Source of the DNA: Candidatus Pacearchaeota archaeon
GTDB lineage: Archaea; Nanobdellota; Nanobdellia; Pacearchaeales; GW2011-AR1
Length of the DNA: 5,000 nt
NCBI GenBank assembly: GCA_016234065.1
Contig: JACQLJ010000037.1
Span: forward strand, 1 to 5,000
Direction of reading: 5' to 3'
A program made the position numbers and the translations under genes. Positions 1 through 4,786 of this stretch are shown here, piece by piece. Position 1 is the stretch's first letter, and each line of letters starts with the position of its first letter. A model generated the notes under the pieces. It was not told the origin of the DNA and did not search any database. It saw nothing but the letters and a program-made list of their open reading frames with translations.

Positions 1-95
1 GGCATATCATAAGGGCTCTTGAAAAAAGTGGTATTTTGATAGATGATTTACATTTGACAAATAAGTTTAGATTTGTGGAAGATAAACTAAAATGA
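1..95 (+). CDS. 3' end of an unknown protein (partial)
   Basis: An open frame enters from the left edge (codons in phase with base 3) and runs 30 full codons to a TGA at 93-95. The visible tail is hydrophilic (ending RFVEDKLK) and contains no motif I recognise. Its stop overlaps the next start as ATGA (92-95), the arrangement expected of translationally coupled operon genes, which is the main reason for believing it. The start and most of the protein lie outside the window, so no function can be given. Confidence 0.6.
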   Translation, partial: HIIRALEKSGILIDDLHLTNKFRFVEDKLK

Positions 96-379
96 ATAAA
101 GACAGAAAAGAAAAAATAATGGACGCTATTGAATGCGCAGATTACCATTTTTGCTTTAATTTAGGAAGCATGTTAAGATGGGTATTCTATGAGGAGAATC
201 ATGCTGGAAAAATGAGGCCAGGATTGATAGATGATTTGATTAGGGCAATAAATGAGACTACGGAAACAAAGGGTCCTGACGGCGAGAAGTGGATAGCGTG
301 GGATGAATCCAAAGTAGAGCCGCTTATTAATGAGCTGCGAAGATCAATTGGAAAACAGGATATAAAAATGTCAAGATAA
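92..379 (+). CDS. hypothetical protein, 95 aa
   Basis: Small soluble protein, unrecognised. It has no signal peptide or membrane segment. The N-terminus is charged (MNKDRKEKIMDAI), the middle is aromatic and mostly helical-looking (residues about 14-52), and a central segment with GPDGEKWIAWD precedes a charged tail. The ATG overlaps the upstream stop (ATGA), and the TAA at 377-379 is followed by one base and the next ATG. It therefore sits in a tight operon and is probably translated by coupling. The upstream Shine-Dalgarno is weak (GGAAG at 77-81). An in-frame ATG at codon 10 (119) is an alternative start, but the overlap favours 92. Function unknown. Confidence 0.75.
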   Translation: MNKDRKEKIMDAIECADYHFCFNLGSMLRWVFYEENHAGKMRPGLIDDLIRAINETTETKGPDGEKWIAWDESKVEPLINELRRSIGKQDIKMSR

Positions 380-380
380 A

Positions 381-689
381 ATGGAAGCAATAAAAGAATT
401 TAAATCAAGAAATATATATAGGTGTATGTTTGGCAGCTGCGGGGAATGCTCAAGAATAGTTGATGGCAACGGATTTCATGATGTGGAAGTATATGAGATT
501 TATGAGCATGAAAATACTACTTTATGTGAGGGTTGTGATGGAAAAGGATACGAGGAAATTGATTGCCCAACGTGTGATGGGTGGGGACAGATAAACCAAA
601 CCTGCGGGGATTGCAAAGGGCAAAGGGTGGAGCCTGACCTTTTTTCAGAGAAAAAATTTATTAAAGAAGAGATATTGTTAATAAAATAA
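381..689 (+). CDS. small zinc-binding protein with DnaJ-type CxxCxGxG repeats
   Basis: This 102-aa protein has three tandem cysteine repeats of the kind found in the DnaJ cysteine-rich domain: CEGCDGKG (49-56), CPTCDGWG (62-69) and a degenerate CGDCKGQR (75-82). Further cysteines are at 15, 20 and 23, with C20-x2-C23 forming another CxxC. In DnaJ, four such repeats bind two zinc ions. Here the upstream CxxC could supply the missing ligand pair, which is inference. There is no J domain (no HPD motif) and no substrate-binding domain, so it is not a DnaJ co-chaperone. Stand-alone DnaJ-like zinc fingers occur as small accessory proteins that probably mediate protein or nucleic-acid contacts. It starts one base after the preceding stop. 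The exact role is unknown. Confidence 0.8.
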   Translation: MEAIKEFKSRNIYRCMFGSCGECSRIVDGNGFHDVEVYEIYEHENTTLCEGCDGKGYEEIDCPTCDGWGQINQTCGDCKGQRVEPDLFSEKKFIKEEILLIK

Positions 690-695
690 GATAAT

Positions 696-914
696 ATGGC
701 AGAATACAAAACAGCGGAACTGGGAAACTTGCTGAATGAATCACAAATAAGGCAGTTAACAGAAATTGCCAATAAAGATAATGTATCTTTAAAACAAATT
801 AAAGACATTTTGATGCAGGATGACTCCAAGTGGAAAGGCATACTAATTCCTGACTATTTTGCTTATGTTATTTTAAGTAACATTCAAATAGCCAAAAGCT
901 ATCCCTCACATTAA
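696..914 (+). CDS. unknown gene, 3' end replaced by an IS insertion
   Basis: The frame as it stands is 72 codons, but the last three (P70, S71, H72) and the stop come from the right end of the IS element beginning at about 898. If 898-2167 is removed, codon 67 continues through Ser-Tyr into TNYEFRKKGIKIDL and a TAG at 2215-2217, giving an 83-residue protein. The product is soluble, with a helical N-terminal half (a possible HTH-like stretch around residues 16-40, weak) followed by a hydrophobic patch (DYFAYVILSNI, about 53-63). No family was recognised. Loss of only 14 C-terminal residues may leave a partly functional protein. It starts six bases after the preceding stop, as expected for an operon gene. 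Confidence 0.65.
   Translation: MAEYKTAELGNLLNESQIRQLTEIANKDNVSLKQIKDILMQDDSKWKGILIPDYFAYVILSNIQIAKSYPSH
898..902 (-). repeat. GCTAT junction word, right end (ATAGC in tnpB orientation)
   Basis: The five bases match those at the other junction (2168-2172). The match is exactly five: the neighbouring bases on both sides differ. In the IS605 scheme this copy would be the terminal bases of the element (the right cleavage site). Confidence 0.6.
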
Positions 915-923
915 AATGTGGGG
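904..923 (-). repeat. right-end hairpin of the IS element
   Basis: CACATT (907-912) pairs with AATGTG (915-920), extended outwards by a T-G wobble and two C-G pairs, giving a 9-pair stem with a 2-base loop (or a 4-base TAAA loop with one pair fewer). It lies 6 bases inside the inferred right boundary. It includes the last codons and stop of tnpB. This is the position where IS605-type TnpA binds a right-end hairpin. Confidence 0.7.
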
Positions 924-2066
924 CTTTACGCTTTTGGATTGATTATCCATAAGTTTGCACGCAATTCCAGAAATGGCTTTGTGTTCATCACTTTGAATGT
1001 GCGGATTTGTTACAGAACCCAAAACACCATCAGTCATGCTGTGGTGTTTAGCAAGATTATAGCTTGCGTTTAAGTCAGCGTTGAGAGAATAATTGCAATC
1101 ATGGCAAACAAAAAATCCTTTGGAACGAAAGCCGAGAGAACCGCACTTGCTGCAGGTTTGGGAAGTAAGGTAAGGGCTAATCTTAACCACGTTAATTCCA
1201 ACCCTATTCGCTTTGTAGGTGATGAAGTTCTGCAACTGGAAGAAACTCCAGCCATTGAGCCAGAAGTTCATCCTCTTGCCGAGCCTTTGCTTTCGTATAT
1301 CCTTAAGGTTTTCCAAAACAATTGTTCCGGCGGAACAATTGCTGACAATCTGTTTGCTTATGACATGATTCCAGTAAGCCTTGAAACGTCTCTCCCTGCC
1401 AGAAATTGCTTTGAGCCTTTTCTGGGCAGAACGAGTGCCTTTGCTTTGGAGCCTTGCCCTCAAGCGCTTGAATTTGATGCGGTAAGACTTAATCTTCTTA
1501 CCGCTAAAGAACCGCCTGTTGCTTGTCACAGCAACATGGTTTATTCCGGCATCAACACCAACTTGAAGTCGGTTAGAAATCTTGTCGATATTGATGTCTC
1601 TGGAAAGGGTAATGTGGAGGAACATTCTTTGCTTGTCCTTGACAAGCAATGCAGTCTGGTAATTCCAGTCAAGGTATTTCCAGTAGTATTCTGGAATGTT
1701 CAAGTCAATAGTGATTGGCTTTTGCAGAGTAGCCAATCTGATTTTATCTCCATGCCAAGTGGAGTTCCTCTTGTCAAAGGCAAGAGGCATCATCTCCTTG
1801 AATCTTGGATGAGAACCTTTGTTGGTTTTGACGGATTTAAGAGTTTGCGAAGCAACTCTAATGGCATTTATCGTGAATTGGGAAGGCAGTTTGAAATGCT
1901 CCCTCGTTTGGTAATAAACCAAGTGGTGAAGCCTGTATCTGTTGCATATGCCATAGCCAAGCGCTTTGTCGGCAATGTATTGGACAGCTTTGGAGTATTG
2001 GCCCATAGTTTCAAGAAGCAGTTTATTATGCTTGATTTTGAGCTTAATGGTGGCAACCGACTTCAT
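906..2066 (-). CDS. tnpB: TnpB, RNA-guided RuvC-like endonuclease of IS200/IS605 element
   Basis: TnpB uses an element-derived omega RNA to cut DNA next to a transposon-associated motif and promotes retention of the element. With the ATG at 2066 the protein is 386 aa, close to family size. The RuvC triad is intact: D172 in VGVDAGINH, E252 in IVLENLKD and D331 in LNADLNAS. A four-cysteine zinc finger (CSKCG and CHDCN, C305, C308, C321, C324) lies between the last two acidic residues. A basic bridge (about 190-230) precedes E252. The N-terminus MKSVATIKLKI matches the usual start of the wedge domain. The frame can be extended to a TTG at 2135, adding 23 residues, but that codon abuts the left-end hairpin and the added residues do not look like TnpB. 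The stop falls inside the right-end hairpin. Nothing suggests inactivation. Confidence 0.93.
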   Translation of the reverse strand: MKSVATIKLKIKHNKLLLETMGQYSKAVQYIADKALGYGICNRYRLHHLVYYQTREHFKLPSQFTINAIRVASQTLKSVKTNKGSHPRFKEMMPLAFDKRNSTWHGDKIRLATLQKPITIDLNIPEYYWKYLDWNYQTALLVKDKQRMFLHITLSRDINIDKISNRLQVGVDAGINHVAVTSNRRFFSGKKIKSYRIKFKRLRARLQSKGTRSAQKRLKAISGRERRFKAYWNHVISKQIVSNCSAGTIVLENLKDIRKQRLGKRMNFWLNGWSFFQLQNFITYKANRVGINVVKISPYLTSQTCSKCGSLGFRSKGFFVCHDCNYSLNADLNASYNLAKHHSMTDGVLGSVTNPHIQSDEHKAISGIACKLMDNQSKSVKPHILM

Positions 2067-2140
2067 ATTGATAGAAGAGAGGGCATCCTTTATAAAGCTT
2101 ACGCAGGGATGTCCAGTGGTATTGGAGGATGGCAATTCCT

Positions 2141-2160
2141 CTCCACTTTGAAAAGTGGAG
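2141..2160 (-). repeat. left-end hairpin of the IS element
   Basis: CTCCACTT (2141-2148) and AAGTGGAG (2153-2160) form a perfect 8-bp stem around a 4-base loop, 7 bases inside the inferred left boundary. It is the expected TnpA recognition hairpin of an IS200/IS605 left end. Both hairpins share a CCACA/CCACT-like stem but are not identical. Confidence 0.75.
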
Positions 2161-2167
2161 TATCCTT

Positions 2168-2172
2168 GCTAT
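2168..2172 (-). repeat. GCTAT junction word, left flank: inferred target site / TAM
   Basis: In tnpB orientation the element is preceded directly by ATAGC. IS200/IS605 elements insert 3' of a short fixed target that stays outside the left end. TnpB proteins generally use the same word as their transposon-associated motif. ATAGC (or part of it) is therefore the predicted target and TAM for this element, from one insertion only. Confidence 0.5.
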
Positions 2173-2217
2173 ACGAATTATGAGTTTAGAAAGAAAGGTA
2201 TCAAAATTGATTTATAG
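2168..2217 (+). pseudogene. detached 3' end of the gene interrupted at 898
   Basis: Joined directly to base 897, this segment continues the frame of the gene starting at 696: it completes Ser, adds Tyr, then TNYEFRKKGIKIDL and stops at TAG (2215-2217). In its present place it has no start and would not be translated. The stop overlaps the Shine-Dalgarno of the next gene (2216-2221), which is the normal spacing for this operon. That supports 2217 as the true original gene end. Confidence 0.7.
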
Positions 2218-2221
2218 GAGG
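2216..2221 (+). promoter_or_regulatory. strong Shine-Dalgarno AGGAGG
   Basis: AGGAGG lies five bases before the ATG at 2227 and is the only full-consensus ribosome binding site in the window. It fixes that start. It overlaps the stop codon of the interrupted upstream gene, so the two were probably translationally coupled before the insertion. Confidence 0.8.
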
Positions 2222-2226
2222 CAAAA

Positions 2227-2439
2227 ATGAGCGATACAACAGATGAAATAGAATCGGGAGCAGGCTTATATGAGAATTATCTTGAGGATCAGAGATTAAT
2301 AAAAGAAAGAGCAAGAGAAAAGGATATTTTAATCAGTATAATAGACAGGCGAATTGAAATTGCTAAAGATGTTTGCATCTGCAATGAAGGAATACATGAT
2401 GGTAATAGGATAGATTGTGGATGTTTTCATCATAAATAA
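2227..2439 (+). CDS. hypothetical protein, 70 aa, Cys/His-rich tail
   Basis: The start is set by the AGGAGG at 2216-2221. The first 48 residues are strongly charged and look like a single long helix or coiled coil (about 17-47, rich in E, R, K, I and L). The tail carries C50, C52, H57, C64, C66, H68 and H69, enough ligands for one metal site, though the spacing matches no zinc-finger family I know. There is no signal peptide or membrane segment. It lies directly downstream of the IS insertion; because the element is on the opposite strand, operon transcription through it may be reduced. Function unknown. Confidence 0.75.
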   Translation: MSDTTDEIESGAGLYENYLEDQRLIKERAREKDILISIIDRRIEIAKDVCICNEGIHDGNRIDCGCFHHK

Positions 2440-2474
2440 ATTTATTGAGGAAGGAATATTGCTGGTAAAATAAA

Positions 2475-2768
2475 ATGGTAACAAAAGCAAAACTCAAAGA
2501 ACATGGAACTAAAAAATATGAAGCAATAAGAGGAGAATGGAATTATATTATGGATGATGGCAAAGATGGGTGGCTGAAAAGGAATGATGATTTAGATGAA
2601 GATGAGATTTATGTTCAGCAATATTTAAAAGAAAAAGGATTTGACTGGTTTTTTGATAAGATGGCTGAAGGTGATACCAGTTTGATAGAAGAGGGAGATA
2701 TGTTTTATGATAATATATTTGTGGAGATAATAGAAGAAAGAGATGAAAAACTAAAAAAAGAAAGCTGA
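2475..2768 (+). CDS. hypothetical acidic protein, 97 aa (possibly frameshifted at its end)
   Basis: The N-terminus is basic (MVTKAKLKEHGTKKYEAIRG), followed by an acidic body with WNYIMDDGKDGWLKRNDD, a DLDEDEIYVQQYL stretch and a helical C-terminus. It is soluble and I recognise no family. The frame stops at TGA 2766-2768, just after a run of seven A (2753-2759). Reading one base further on after that run keeps the frame open to a TAA at 2815-2817, one base before the next ATG. That is exactly the TAA-A-ATG junction seen elsewhere here, so the true or ancestral protein may be about 113 aa. The preceding GAGGAAGG (2447-2454) is too far from the ATG to be a good ribosome site. Confidence 0.7.
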   Translation: MVTKAKLKEHGTKKYEAIRGEWNYIMDDGKDGWLKRNDDLDEDEIYVQQYLKEKGFDWFFDKMAEGDTSLIEEGDMFYDNIFVEIIEERDEKLKKES

Positions 2769-2817
2769 AAAATTAACAAAAAAACAAATAAAAGAAATGT
2801 TATTAAAAAGGAAATAA
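2753..2817 (+). other. possible frameshift site and alternative C-terminal extension
   Basis: After the A7 run at 2753-2759, the +1 frame reads KAEKLTKKQIKEMLLKRK then TAA (2815-2817). It is a plausible amphipathic basic helix and fills the otherwise unexplained gap before 2819. Causes could be a real indel mutation, an A-count error in the assembly, or slippage on the A run during transcription or translation. Sequence alone cannot choose between these. Confidence 0.4.
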
Positions 2818-2818
2818 A

Positions 2819-2878
2819 ATGAGAAAGGCATTAGTAATTGGTTATGGTGGCAAACCAAAATATTTATATATAAGGTGA
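2819..2878 (+). pseudogene. truncated 5' end of a ThiF/E1-like gene
   Basis: This 19-codon frame is preceded by AAGGA (2808-2812) about six bases before its ATG and follows the operon's TAA-A-ATG junction, so it has the signals of a genuine gene start. Its product begins MRKALVIGYGG, the opening beta strand and glycine loop of a Rossmann fold. It aligns with residues 3-12 (RKVMIVGVGG) of the ThiF-family protein encoded from 3869. After GYGG the frame loses similarity and stops at TGA (2876-2878), just before the endonuclease gene. Over those ten codons only about 16 of 30 bases match, so it is not a recent duplicate. It is best read as the stump of a resident gene cut at its nucleotide-binding loop. 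Confidence 0.6.
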
Positions 2879-2893
2879 TACCTCTTCTTAAAT

Positions 2894-3868
2894 ATGAGAA
2901 AGTACTATTCAAAGGAACAATATGTTGAAGCATTAAAATTACGACAAAAATTTTCCAGAAAGGAAATTGCTGAAAAATTGAGTATAAATTTTCATACTTT
3001 AGGTACCTGGTTCTATTTGAATAGTAAACCTCATTGTATTTCTAAAAAATGGAAAAATAGACAAAAATATGTATATAAAAATTTGGGAAAATATGCCATA
3101 CCAAAAGAAATTTTTATTCCGAACTTAAAAACTTCTCAAGAACTTGCTTATTTTATCGGAGTTTATTTGGGTGATGGGAATAGTTATAGGGGATTTGATA
3201 TGGTCTCCATTGATTATGGATTTGCCAAGAAGGTGGCAGATATCCTTTCAGAAATCTCAAATAAGGAGATAATATCAAAACCCTACCAACGATTCCATAA
3301 AAATGGACAAAAAGAGGAAGGATATAGAATAAGACTGAGTTCCGTGATATTAAAAAAATATTTAGAAAGAATTACTGATAAGAAAAAAATTATTCCTAAA
3401 GTGATTTTTAAAAGTAATGATGATGTTAAATGGGCATTATTTTCCGGATTTTTGGATAGTGAGGGAACAATTAAACACCCCTCTACAAATAAGAAAAGGG
3501 GGGTTATTTCCCTTTCACAAAAGGATAAAAGTTTGCTAATTCAATTTAAATATTTATTAAGCCTTTTGGGTATTTATGCTGGTATAGCAAAGGATAGAAA
3601 CTATTTTGAATTAAAAATATATGGAGTTAATCACTTAAAGAATATTCTTAAAAATGGTGGGTTTATTCAGACAAATAAACAAAAGAAGTTAATGAAAATA
3701 ATAGAATATTCAAATAAAAGTAATAAAAAATATTGGACTAAAGAAGAAGAATTTTTTTTGATAGAATCAAAATATAATAGAGTAAAAACAAAAGAAATAG
3801 CGAAGAATCTTGGAAGGACGTATCATTCTATATATGGAAAATTTCAAAGAGTAAATGGGGTATTATAA
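2894..3868 (+). CDS. LAGLIDADG homing endonuclease with flanking DNA-binding domains
   Basis: This 324-aa protein should make a site-specific double-strand break that drives copying of its own gene. It carries two LAGLIDADG motifs in one chain: LAYFIGVYLGDG (84-95, acidic residue D94) and ALFSGFLDSEG (181-191, acidic residue E190). It is thus a monomeric two-motif enzyme with both catalytic acids present. An HTH-like segment precedes them (about 13-40, RQKFSRKEIAEKLSINFHTL). A Myb/SANT-like or HTH segment closes the protein (about 278-318, YWTKEEEFFLI to TYHSIYGKF). AGGTGAT at 2873-2879 may serve as ribosome site, though its 14-base spacing is long. It is very AT-rich. No intron core or intein splice junction is visible around it, so it appears free-standing. 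Its stop abuts the ThiF-like ATG. Confidence 0.9.
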   Translation: MRKYYSKEQYVEALKLRQKFSRKEIAEKLSINFHTLGTWFYLNSKPHCISKKWKNRQKYVYKNLGKYAIPKEIFIPNLKTSQELAYFIGVYLGDGNSYRGFDMVSIDYGFAKKVADILSEISNKEIISKPYQRFHKNGQKEEGYRIRLSSVILKKYLERITDKKKIIPKVIFKSNDDVKWALFSGFLDSEGTIKHPSTNKKRGVISLSQKDKSLLIQFKYLLSLLGIYAGIAKDRNYFELKIYGVNHLKNILKNGGFIQTNKQKKLMKIIEYSNKSNKKYWTKEEEFFLIESKYNRVKTKEIAKNLGRTYHSIYGKFQRVNGVL

Positions 3869-4432
3869 ATGGTTAGGAAAGTCATGATTGTGGGTGTTGG
3901 AGGGATAGGCTCATTCCTTATTGAATTTTTAAGATACTACGCTGATAGAAAACAATTGGATGATATGAGGTTAACTATCTGTGACCCGGACAAGGTGGAG
4001 AAAAAGAACTTATTGTACAGCAATTTTCTTGAAGAGGACATAGGGAAAAACAAAGCTGAGGTTTTGGGCAAAAGGTATGTGTTTGATTATATGGTGGCTA
4101 AGATAATAAACCCAGCCCAGCTAAAGGATCATGATATGATTGTGCTGGCTGTTGACAATTCCCAGACAAGGGATATTGTGTATAAGTCAGACAAATTTTG
4201 GATTGATTGCCGCAGCAAGGGAATGAGTTACAGTGTTTTCTTTAAAGGGCAAAAAACAAAGAACAATACTTTGAACCTTAAAAGGCCGGCAGAAAGTTGC
4301 CAATACAATCAAAGGCTCGGGATTGGAGTAATAGATTCTGGAAATCTTATCGCAGCTACTATAGGGGTATCACAAGTATTAAATTACTTCAGAGGAACTT
4401 TGAATGTCAATGAAGTAATAGGAGTGTTGTAA
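3869..4432 (+). CDS. ThiF/MoeB/E1-like adenylyltransferase-fold protein
   Basis: E1-like enzymes adenylate the C-terminus of a ubiquitin-like or sulfur-carrier protein. This 187-aa protein has the fold's marks in order: GVGGIG nucleotide loop (9-14), CDPDKVEKKNL (38-48, D39 and D41), DIGKNKA with a lysine (K60/K62), the AVDNSQTR motif (94-101, D96) and a C-terminal ESCQYNQRLGIGVIDSG region (142-158), which resembles the SCaeaGVlG segment of ThiF/MoeB. The arginine usual after the conserved Asn (NLxR) is tyrosine here (Y50). The paired CxxC zinc sites of MoeB/ThiF are absent. It is shorter than the roughly 250 aa of those enzymes. Activity is therefore uncertain. GGGG at 3857-3860 is a reasonable ribosome site. 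No ubiquitin-like, E2 or JAB partner is recognisable in the window. Confidence 0.85.
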   Translation: MVRKVMIVGVGGIGSFLIEFLRYYADRKQLDDMRLTICDPDKVEKKNLLYSNFLEEDIGKNKAEVLGKRYVFDYMVAKIINPAQLKDHDMIVLAVDNSQTRDIVYKSDKFWIDCRSKGMSYSVFFKGQKTKNNTLNLKRPAESCQYNQRLGIGVIDSGNLIAATIGVSQVLNYFRGTLNVNEVIGVL

Positions 4433-4785
4433 TGGCTGAAAAGAAAGACAACAAAATTGAAGAAATCAAAAAAAGATTGAAGATTAAGAGCATTGGACCG
4501 TTGCGTAAATTTTTTTGTTGTTATGACCATAATAAAGTCATTGTGCTTGATGGAAGAGTTGTGGATTGGTACCACAAACTCGAGGAAAACTTTTCAGAAA
4601 GAGAGTTGTTTGCCATTCACGAATTTGCCGAGGAGCACCAAAATGAGCTACCTTATAGTCTTGTACAAAACATGAGAAGTAAGATAGGTTATCTGAAGTC
4701 CAAGGAATGGCTCAACAACTTGACCAGTATCAAGCCAGGATATATAAACTATGAAGAGCGTGTGGCTTCCAAATTATTAAATTAA
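4432..4785 (+). CDS. hypothetical protein, 117 aa, coupled to the ThiF-like gene
   Basis: The start overlaps the ThiF-like stop by one base (TAATG at 4430-4434), with GGAG at 4421-4424 as ribosome site. The two products are thus probably made together and may act together (inference). The N-terminus is very basic (MAEKKDNKIEEIKKRLKIK). A short strand-rich part with CC at 29-30 and NKVIVLDGRVVDWY (34-47) follows, then a helical region (about 53-100). It contains no glycine-glycine tail, so it is not an obvious ubiquitin-like partner, and no catalytic motif stands out. Family not recognised. Confidence 0.8.
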   Translation: MAEKKDNKIEEIKKRLKIKSIGPLRKFFCCYDHNKVIVLDGRVVDWYHKLEENFSERELFAIHEFAEEHQNELPYSLVQNMRSKIGYLKSKEWLNNLTSIKPGYINYEERVASKLLN

Positions 4786-4786
4786 A

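Larger units (their letters stand above)
898..1050 (-). ncRNA. putative omega RNA (reRNA) at the element right end
   Basis: In characterised IS605 elements the guide RNA is made from the 3' part of tnpB through the right end, and its guide is the flanking DNA immediately outside the element. Here that would place the RNA 3' scaffold at the end of tnpB and the right-end hairpin (904-923). The guide would begin at 897 and read leftwards on the minus strand (TTTTGGCTATTTGAAT, 897-882). Only the position is supported by sequence. The upstream limit of about 1050 is a guess from known lengths, and I did not verify the secondary structure beyond the terminal hairpin. Confidence 0.45.
898..2167 (-). 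mobile_element. TnpB-only IS200/IS605-type element (about 1270 bp)
   Basis: The boundaries come from three agreeing signs. There is a subterminal hairpin at each end (2141-2160 left, 904-923 right, in tnpB orientation). The 5-base word GCTAT occurs once at each junction (898-902 and 2168-2172). Excision of one copy plus the interior restores an open host gene. Terminal hairpins without long inverted repeats are typical of IS200/IS605 elements, which move as single strands through a Y1 transposase (TnpA). No tnpA is present, so movement would need TnpA in trans. The interior is richer in G+C than the flanks (30 of 60 bases at 1381-1440, against 10 of 60 at 3721-3780), suggesting recent arrival. 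The boundary could shift by up to 5 bases within the repeated word. Confidence 0.85.

Noticed and set aside
54..86. TTGACA followed by GATAAA as a sigma70-type promoter
   Set aside because: The spacing is 21 bases, the second box is poor, and the site lies inside the coding end of the upstream gene in a continuous operon.
1101..2183. Long + strand open frame (360 codons) across the IS element
   Set aside because: It is antisense to an intact TnpB with recognisable catalytic motifs. Its translation shows no motif, and it crosses the IS left boundary into the host flank.
2411..2473. +1 frame extension of the 70-aa gene ending TAA-A-ATG before 2475
   Set aside because: The frame is closed at its left by TAG (2411-2413) and there is no homopolymer to justify a shift. 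The 0-frame Cys/His tail looks genuine, so the shared junction form is probably chance.
2894..3868. Intein
   Set aside because: The flanking frame is closed by TGA (2876-2878), the endonuclease has its own start and stop, and no Cys/Ser start or His-Asn end block is seen.
2852..3904. Group I intron or archaeal intron splicing the ThiF stump (GYGG) to IGSFLIEF of the downstream gene
   Set aside because: Splicing there would restore a good protein, but no intron core has room between the stump and the endonuclease or after it. An intron would also not explain why the bases just before the 3' junction encode a second ThiF N-terminus with its own start.
3847..4436. Similar gene ends: VNGVL (endonuclease) and VIGVL (ThiF-like)
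   Set aside because: The likeness is explained by both gene ends containing a G-rich ribosome site for the next start (GGGG, GGAG). Five residues do not support a duplication.
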